DNA of 14,940 nucleotides from positions 1 to 14,940 of the forward strand of contig JAJKFJ010009069.1 in assembly GCA_027382625.1 (NCBI GenBank), written 5' to 3'. The DNA is from Tetmemena sp. SeJ-2015. Its lineage: Eukaryota > Ciliophora > Spirotrichea > Sporadotrichida > Oxytrichidae. Below the pieces are notes generated by a model. It had not been told where the DNA came from. It did not search any database and saw only the letters and a program-made list of their open reading frames with translations. Position numbers and translations under genes: made by a program. Shown piece by piece: positions 8,641-14,940 of this stretch. Positions within the stretch are counted from its first letter, which is position 1. Each line of letters starts with the position of its first letter.

Positions 8641-8935
8641 TCTCTTAGCCGGTGTTTCATGTGAAGATGATTAGTACAGATTAGTGGAACATGGCTAGAA
8701 ATCAGAGCAAAGAGAGACTAAGGTGCTCTGCCTTAATAGAGAGGGATTTTTTGAGGAGGAAACAATAGGGGTTTTAACCCCCTCTTGGGGGTACCTCAAG
8801 GCTCTCTCTCCATAAGGCACACCTCGGGGAGACATCGATTACTACTTGGGCCAGATCAAAATATTCACGTAGAATTAGATTGATTATTAAAATCGGGCTG
8901 GGGTGGTGAAATATTATGTACCCCAATGAATAAAT
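8641..8935. ncRNA. GC-rich foldable island, possible structured RNA or short element
   Basis: This is a sharp GC-rich patch in AT-rich DNA. Nested pairing is visible: AGGTG (about 8721) with CACCT (about 8823), GCCTTA with TAAGGC just inside, TTGAGG (about 8751) with CCTCAA (about 8799), and a six-pair hairpin ACCCCC-TCTT-GGGGGT at about 8778-8793. GGGGT...ACCCC near 8900-8924 can also pair. No sustained coding frame was seen. The fold could belong to a structural RNA, but no SRP, RNase P, snRNA or tRNA signature was recognised. A short GC-rich repeat element is equally possible. The strand is unknown. Confidence 0.4.
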
Positions 8936-9440
8936 TACTTAACTTTAAAATTTGAAATTTAATTCTAAATCCATAATAGCTCAACTTATAATTACTATTT
9001 CTCATTAAAGTATTTGGAATTTATATTCAAAGAAGATTTTTTATTATTAGCTTATTGTAACAAATAGTATTAATAAAAAGTAAATAGAGATTATGGGGAA
9101 CATCAAAATTCTATGTTCACAAAATTTTATATAAATTTCAGACCATTCTATTCTTACACACCTTTCAACACCTACTTTAAATATTATTACAAGGTAATAT
9201 AACAGAAAAAAATAAAATAAATATATATATATATATGCACGCAGAGTCATCATTAAATTTAAGTATTTTTAAATAAATTATAGTAATTGTCAATATCATT
9301 ATGAATATTTTCCACAATTAAATATTTTTCAGCTAATAAAATGAGAAACATTAATCCTATAATTTAAAATCCGATAGAAAGATTTTATCTATAAAATTTG
9401 GTATCTCATTTTAATGTTTCAAACAGGATTTTTAAAAAAT
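8936..9440. other. AT-rich stretch without genes
   Basis: A/T-rich throughout, with a short TA dinucleotide run near 9221-9235. A 68-codon minus-strand frame at 9047-9253 is hydrophobic only because of T-rich codons and is not convincing. Nothing functional was seen. Confidence 0.55.
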
Positions 9441-9593
9441 ATTTGGGGGGGGGCCTTTCCTCGTCATCCACTTTTTTTCATGAAAATATGAATAATCACT
9501 GTCTATCCTAAAATTAGCCAAAAACACCAATTTTTTAGTCCTAATTCAATTTCAGAGGGCTTATCACGATCATATTCTTTAATTTAGAAAATA
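9441..9593 (+). repeat. Left 153-bp foldback arm
   Basis: Pairs with 10119-10271. It contains the G9 run, then CCTTTCCTCGTCATCCAC, and ends in TTTAGAAAATA at the inner edge. Confidence 0.9.
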
Positions 9594-10118
9594 GAGCTTG
9601 ATTTTTTTAGAATCAATCAGACAAAAAATTTTATTTTTAAGGCAACTTTATAGAATAATGACTTTATTTTATTGAATAAAATATATGCTATCAATATATA
9701 AGTTAATAGTTAACTACGAAAAATATCAATACTACAAAAGACATTTATAAATGAGATGAAACTCCTTTAATCTTGCTTAAAGCTATTTAAAAGCTAAGAC
9801 TTTCTATATTCAATTCTTGAATATTTTAAAAGAAATCTAGAATACATGAAATTGCATATTAAATCATGCAATTAAAAGAACAATATGTATTTATTAAAAT
9901 AAATTTACTTATATATAGCTTTTAGCTCAGATTATGTTATTAGGTGATACTAAAAATGGAAAGGAAATGAAAACGGTGATAAGGTGGTTTAGAGTACTTT
10001 TGAATTATTTTTTACATTAGATATCTTAAACTTGTTAATAAATTAATTATCTCGAGTGATATTGTTACTCCTTTAAAATTTAATTTTTTATAAATAAATT
10101 TTTCTTGAAGGTCATAAA

Positions 10119-10271
10119 TATTTTCTAAATTAAAGAATATGATCGTGATAAGCCCTCTGAAATTGAATTAGGACTAAAAATTTGGTGTTTTTGGCTAATT
10201 TTAGACAAGACAGTGATTATTCATATTTTCATAAAAAAAAGTGGATGACGAGGAAAGGCCCCCCCCCTAAT
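10119..10271 (-). repeat. Right 153-bp foldback arm
   Basis: Pairs with 9441-9593. A plus-strand open frame from 10182 reads through this arm and on into coding-like sequence, so the arm may have landed in or beside the 5' end of the downstream gene. Confidence 0.9.
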
Positions 10272-10413
10272 CTTCTGGTGAGATATGAGGCACCCTCATC
10301 CACAATCAAAAGCGAAAAAGCTGAAAATGAATCTGCTAGAAACCACAATGCAATAGATAACAACAATAGAAAATTTATATTAATTTTATTATAAGAGCTT
10401 TAAAATTAAATCC

Positions 10414-10743
10414 ATGTATAAGAAAGAGCCAAAAAAGCCTTCTAAACCAAAATGCCCAGAGAGTGAAGAAGTAAATGTCGAAGTTTTATATTATAATGGC
10501 GCTGCTTTTTATTTAAAGACTTAGTAATGCAGGAGCTAGAAAAATTATACTTTTAGCCCGCAAGAAACTAAGAAAAAGATTGTCTAAAGGCTCCAATAAA
10601 TTTGGTTTTCATATACGACGTACTCTTTACAAATTGCAAACAAAATTGAGACATAAATATAATCAAAAGCTTTTTTTTGCTAATTATAAATAAAGTGTTA
10701 GCTTATATATTAATTATATGATATTTTTAAGACATTATTTTGA
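10414..10743 (+). CDS. Unknown Lys/Gln-rich protein, possible 5' part of the broken gene to 12694
   Basis: ATG 10414 to TGA 10743, 109 codons with TAA/TAG as Gln. It begins MYKKEPKKPSKPKCPESEEV, a charged Pro/Lys-rich start, followed by Gln- and aromatic-rich sequence (TYSLQIANKIETQIQSKAFF). The base composition is clearly less AT-rich than the region to the left. Another frame just upstream (10275-10370) also looks coding (YEAPSSTIKSEKAENESARN), so the real gene may start earlier with a frame slip before 10414. No domain was recognised. It probably belongs with the fragments to its right. Confidence 0.5.
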
Positions 10744-11364
10744 ACACCTATTTCAACCCTCGGTCTTTCATGGCTAAGTTCCCCCTGCTAAATACTTGCA
10801 CTTTTATAGTAGCCTCTCACAAGTTAAATGGTTTTATTAATTTATTGTTATTCATTTGTAAAAGTCAGTTCAAAATCGTTTCCACTTCTCAAGGTATTCA
10901 AATCAGCTCTACTTTGCTCAGTAATTAGTTTTTATTTTTATAATAATAGCATATTATTTTATTTTTGAATTAATTGTAGCGTTGCCTAATTGAGATAAAT
11001 AAAGAGGATTAAGTCAATGTTAGATATCTGGTAAACTCATTCCTAAATTCCATAGCTTTAAATATTGTAAAAAAAAATTATAAATTAAAATAGAAAACTT
11101 ATCTAAAAAATAAAGTTCTTTGAATTTATTTCTGTCTATGTTATAATCAGTAATCTCAAAATAAATTAAAGCAACATACAGCTTTTTTTTCAATCTAAAG
11201 AAACTAACTGAGAGTTATACTAAGACTAAATAGAAGAAGAAAGGGCGAATTTATTTTTAAGATTAGATTATTATAAGCAAATAATGGATGCATACTTAAA
11301 ACATCTATTTTATTTTTCTGATAATTGGCACGAAATAATCAAAAGAAGGTTAGAAATTTCTTGA
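10721..11364 (+). pseudogene. Broken coding-like stretch with a possible membrane segment
   Basis: Plus-strand pieces in changing frames. From 10721 one frame gives RHYFEHLFQPSVFHG and then SSLSQVKWFYQFIVIHLQKS, followed by a strongly hydrophobic run (LVFIFIIIAYYFIFELIVAL, about 10925-10985) that could span a membrane or simply reflect T-rich codons. Sequence from about 11030 to 11275 is AT-rich and weakly coding. A short frame at 11284-11364 gives MDAYLKHLFYFSDNWHEIIK and ends in TGA. The pieces lie between two better coding stretches on the same strand, so they may be the middle of one damaged gene, or exons separated by AT-rich introns. No family was recognised. Confidence 0.35.
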
Positions 11365-11498
11365 AATTATAAACTGCTGATGCTTAATTTGAGTAAAAGT
11401 ATTTTTACCCTTCTCTTTTTAATTTACTTCAGTTTATAATTTAATAATACTCACCAGCATACATTTGTTTTCTTATAGAGCTCCCAAGAAGAGGTTTG

Positions 11499-12694
11499 AT
11501 GCAAAAATTAAGACTTTTAACTATATAGTAAAAGTTTTAATTTCTATTTTGTTTATGCAGAAAGCTTCTTCTTGTTGCTAAAAGTTTTAAGGACTTACAG
11601 AAAGCCCCTCATAGATGTTGAGAGCTTGATCAAAGCTGAGCATTATAAAAAAATATCAACAATATACTTATTTTTGAGCAAGATTTGAAGAGCTCTCTGG
11701 CTGAGAAACTTTGAATTAAAGAGGAAACGTAAAAGATTCAGTAGAAGAAATTTAAAAATATATTATCTCATTTAGATTTAATTACTAGAGCAACAGAGGC
11801 AAGTCATCGAGAGATTCATTCATTCAAAAAGGCTTAATTTAAATAGAGATAGACATTTGAAAACATGCAAGAGGCCAAGGATAAACTTAATTATTGCAAA
11901 GTTAAAATTCTAGAATTTAATTACACATTTTACGAAGAACATGTTTAAATTATGATAATTTAAGTTTGAAATGTTTTGTGAGATAACTTAATCGACTGAG
12001 CTGCAACTTTTGCAAGTGTCTCTGAGAGATTGCAGATTTGTGCAGTGCATTTAAAATGGGAAGTTCCTCTGTCTCTTCCAGCCTAAGTCCTTATAAATAG
12101 TTAACACCAGACCAAAGCAGGAAAGAAAGCAAACTTAAATTAAACCATGAAATTGAATACTTTAATTTTAAATTAATAGCAAGCCATAAACGGACAGATA
12201 AATAAAGAAGGGAGCCCTTGTTATTATTCAGGCTCTCTAGATTAAGAAGAAACTAAGAAACTGATTTAGGAGGATGAGGAGGAAGTCATCCTGAGTTTGA
12301 GTTGCGAAGAGGACTCTCTCTAGATAATTTAGGCAGGAGTTATTCAAGAGCAAAATAAGTTTAGAAAATATCGTTTTCATCTATTTATAGCACAATCTAA
12401 TTTGCATCTTGTTCTGTCATAGTGTGTTCCCTTATCGGAATGTATAATTAAGCAACCTGCTTTTTCTGAAGTATAAGAATCGTGAGCATCTTAAGTTTAA
12501 TAAATTCTCATTACAGAAATGATGGTTACTTTATGTATAAGATAGGGTTAAAGGTGGATGATTTGAAGACACTGAGTACAATAAGTGTAAACCACAATAA
12601 TCACTCCTCCCTACTTATCAAATCGATAGCAGTTTTCAAGGATTAGTACCTTATCAAAGAGAATGATAGATAAACTTTATCCGTAAAAATTTGA
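11499..12694 (+). pseudogene. Unknown, largely helical protein, frame-broken 3' portion
   Basis: Coding-like from about 11499 (ATG in frame) to TGA 12692-12694. Good stretches are EQDLKSSLAEKL[TGA]IKEETQK, SHLDLITRATEASHREIHSF, FENMQEAKDKLNYCKVKILE, an acidic block (DQEETKKLIQEDEEEVILSL) and, after a shift near the T5 run at about 12461, a C-terminal region containing YKIGLKVDDLKTLSTISVNH. Middle stretches read best in other frames (e.g. SPYKQLTPDQSRKESKLKLN near 12100), so several one-base slips occur; A7 near 11647 and T5 runs are candidates. The pattern suggests coiled-coil-like helices. No known domain was recognised. The gene converges on the minus-strand gene at 12810, with 115 bases between stops. 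Confidence 0.5.
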
Positions 12695-12809
12695 TTCAAA
12701 TATAAATAGTTTACATTTTTTGTTTTACATGGACTTTTGCTACTATGATACCAAAACTAAATAAATTAGAGTATATATAGTTAAACTATTCTAAAAATCA
12801 GAGATGTAA
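12695..12809. other. Convergent intergenic spacer
   Basis: AT-rich gap of 115 bases between two TGA stops on opposite strands (12692-12694 plus, 12812-12810 minus). It must hold both 3' ends. No obvious hairpin or polyadenylation-type signal could be singled out. Confidence 0.5.
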
Positions 12810-14940
12810 TCAAAAATCTAAGATAATAACACGAGATTTCATAGTAATTGCCATCACGTCGACGACTGTGATTCTTCCCGTACCCTTTATTCTTACAAAG
12901 TTTTTATATATATTTTCAATTGCGATTAGAGAGCCTTGAAGTCCTCCCCCCAATTCTTAATAGTAACTCGGGATTTATTTTAATACTTTCAGGACCACAT
13001 AGCTCACTAGAGACATCTGACTTCAATCACTAGTGAACTGAGTCCTGCTATATTCTCCAGCCACGATTATAATGGCACATTCATCTTTAAGAAAAAAATG
13101 CTTGAGAATCCTCTTTCATTTGAAGCTCGAAGTTCTTCCACTTCTGGTAGAGCCTTCTTTCAAACTTTGATATGAAAGTGATCAGCTGATGAATTTTGGA
13201 TTATTTAGCTCAAAGAATTTCATTTCGCCTCAGCTTTAGAACGCAAATTCATTCATGGCCTCCCTTTTTGAAGGCGCAGTTTTTAATCTAATTACTCTGG
13301 GAGTTCTATACCCCAAATCCTCGTCTAGTTGCTGTCCCTCTTTGATAATCACCAATGCTTTAAGGCTTCGGTATTTCTAGTATCTTCACCCATTCTTCTC
13401 CTTTTCATTTTTTAAAAGAGTAAGAGTTGCTTTTAATTCTCTCTCTGCTTTCTCAAAACCATGTCTTAAACTCCTAGCAATGCTATCCAAATAAACTAGT
13501 GCAAGCCTGCGACTTTTCTAACCAAATATGTAATAAAAACTCATAACCCAAGAAAGACTTGAGCTCAAATAAGGACACTGCAGTCAATGCTGAAAATGAG
13601 AAATCTTAAATCTGAGGATGCTCTTCTCGCGATAAATACTCTATAGCTGTAAATTTGAAGCCTGATAAAGATTTGGCTGATTTAATAAAAGGTCTGCTTT
13701 GAAGTCAAAGCTCTCAAGAAATACTTCTGCTGTTGCTAAAGTTTGACGATGAAGCTCCAGCAGATAGGCGCACTTAGGGCACTGTTGAAAAGTACTTCTT
13801 CACTCCCTGCATGGTTTTAATCCATTTAACACCCATTATGAACTCAAGCTGCTGCATCTATTTTAAATAGGTTAATAATTGTCTATAAAAGTAATTTTGA
13901 TTTTTTAGACTTACCCTCACTCAATCTGATAAAAAATGGATTCAGCATGAATAAATTGAGCTGAACCAATAAATGAGACCAACCTCGAAGCTTGCACTCT
14001 CTCAAATAACATTAGCTCCTCGAAGAATTGCTTCATTTTAAGAAGGTATATTTTCCCCTCTTCAAGTCAAATCCATCCTGCCCATTGAAGCTCACTCAAC
14101 CTATTCTGAGTAACTATTCAGATTATTTTAAGGAGGTAGCATAATTTTTGAATAGGCAAGCCATTTTCCTGAGAAGATAGAATGATCTTAGAATTCACCA
14201 ATTCCTTGAATATTAAATTCTATTGACTCTTGATCTAAGCTCTTAGCCAGGCTTTCTATACTCACGTATCTATTACCAAATTGAAAACTATTTTAGACTG
14301 CGTTTGCAAAAATCTTCTATTTAAAAACTCATACAAGTCTTTAGCATTCTTCTTTAGACTGCTGATAAATGCTTGCAAAGGAACATTGATAGGCAAGTGA
14401 ATTAATTCCAAGACTCTTTAAAAATTAGAGCACTTAATTATGATTTTAATTTTGGTGCCTGAGATCATGGAGTAAAGAAAGGTAAAATCCTCCAAACCCT
14501 CTTTAAAAGTTGTAAGACTTCGATATTTAGCGCACCTCGCCACAAAAACAGTGAGAATGTAAAAATAGGTAGCTTTGATGAGCTTTGATCAAAATGAAAC
14601 GCATCTGAAACTATCTAATGCTCCAAATAAGTGAAAATGATTGATTCTTCTCTCGCAAAACTTCTATGAAGCCAACTACTTAAGCTTAGATCCTTTCTTT
14701 ATTAGCGTGTGATGCCATCCCTATTTCAAGCCTGATTATCTAAAGCTGCTCAATCAATGAATTTTTTCCTCTGAAGCAGTAGTATAAATTGCGAAATTGA
14801 AGCTTGTTACTTCTCAATTAAATCTTGGAATCTTTTGCAAAGCATAATAAGAGTCCATTCTATTGTATCATATGAGAAAGATCTAGCTTCTTTAGAAAGT
14901 TTAAGCTCTTTAGGGACCATAATATCATAATTTAGTGGAT
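12810..14940 (-). pseudogene. Unknown long helical protein, frame-broken, 5' end beyond window
   Basis: Minus-strand coding-like sequence from the right edge to TGA 12812-12810, about 710 codons. Best stretches: LKLSKEARSFSYDTIEWTLI and IEKQQASISQFILLLQRKK (14900-14765); SHANKERIQAQVVGFIEVLR (about 14690); TTFKEGLEDFTFLYSMISGT, QAFISSLKKNAKDLYEFLNR and KSQQNLIFKELVNSKIILSS (14520-14150); KMKQFFEELMLFERVQASRL (about 14030); CPKCAYLLELHRQTLATAEV (about 13770); and a coiled-coil-like SLRHGFEKAERELKATLTLL (about 13440). The C-terminus contains GTGRITVVDVMAITMKSRVI. Frames change at least five times, for example near the A6 run around 14765. TAA/TAG as Gln is needed throughout, and TGA as Trp at several places. 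The CPKC pair alone does not define a zinc site. No domain was recognised. Confidence 0.5.

Larger units (their letters stand above)
9441..10271. mobile_element. 831-bp foldback element with 153-bp arms and G9/C9 ends
   Basis: The left arm 9441-9593 is the near-perfect reverse complement of 10119-10271, with roughly five mismatches by eye and no length difference. Near the outer edges the arms carry nine G (9445-9453) and nine C (10259-10267). The 525-bp interior is AT-rich and has no recognisable gene. This is the form of a foldback transposon or long-TIR MITE. The right edge touches the coding region that begins near 10275. No target-site duplication was identified. Confidence 0.82.

Noticed and set aside
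9047..9253. 68-codon hydrophobic minus-strand ORF
   Set aside because: Hydrophobicity follows from AT-rich codons, and it overlaps a TA-repeat tract; no start context or homology.
11527..11560. 33-base intron GTAAAAG...TATGCAG upstream of the 11561 exon-like stretch
   Set aside because: The site is plausible, but reading straight through is equally open in this code, so it cannot be called without RNA evidence.
1..14940. tRNA genes, rRNA, CRISPR arrays, bacterial operons or Shine-Dalgarno sites
   Set aside because: No cloverleaf with a B-box-like sequence, no rRNA core sequence and no spaced direct repeats were found; the genetic code and gene content are those of a eukaryotic nucleus.

Overview
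The window reads as nuclear DNA of a ciliate that has reassigned its stop codons, most likely a karyorelictid such as Loxodes; Condylostoma is the alternative. With the standard code only short ORFs appear. When TAA and TAG are read as Gln and internal TGA as Trp, long protein-like stretches open on both strands. One holds the ordered motifs of a SecA/SF2-type helicase, one a protein-kinase C-lobe and one an IS630/Tc1-type transposase. All four gene ends that can be seen finish on TGA. This matches NCBI table 27, where TGA is Trp inside genes and stop at the end.

Layout. 1-513 (-): start of an IS630/Tc1-like transposase running off the left edge. 586-662: end repeat M, inverted. 663-1063: AT-rich spacer. 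1064-1683: a second M, direct, split by a 520-bp GC-richer insert (1134-1653) with a 15-bp target duplication. 1678-4517 (-): broken SecA-like helicase gene whose stop lies in M. 4518-4603: third M. 4598-5010 (-): fragment of a kinase gene with nearly the same C-terminus as the helicase gene. 5011-10271: about 5 kb of very AT-rich, gene-poor DNA holding a 670-bp element with 39-bp perfect inverted ends, a GC-rich foldable island near 8.7 kb and an 831-bp foldback element with 153-bp arms. 10414-12694 (+): broken coding region of unknown function. 12810-14940 (-): broken, convergent, unknown coding region running off the right edge.

How it fits together. The left 5 kb looks like a cluster of degraded copies of one element family. 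Repeat M caps a transposase start in one copy and the 3' end of a helicase or kinase gene in two others. This fits an element of the form M - transposase -> ... helicase/kinase -> - inverted M. That linkage is inference from three partial ends; no intact copy is present.

All the larger coding regions change reading frame repeatedly, several times at A or T runs. They are therefore either decayed gene copies or carry uncorrected long-read indels. Sequence alone cannot fully separate these, but the 227-bp repeat shared by the helicase and kinase genes has no indels and an excess of amino-acid-changing differences, which favours decay for that family.
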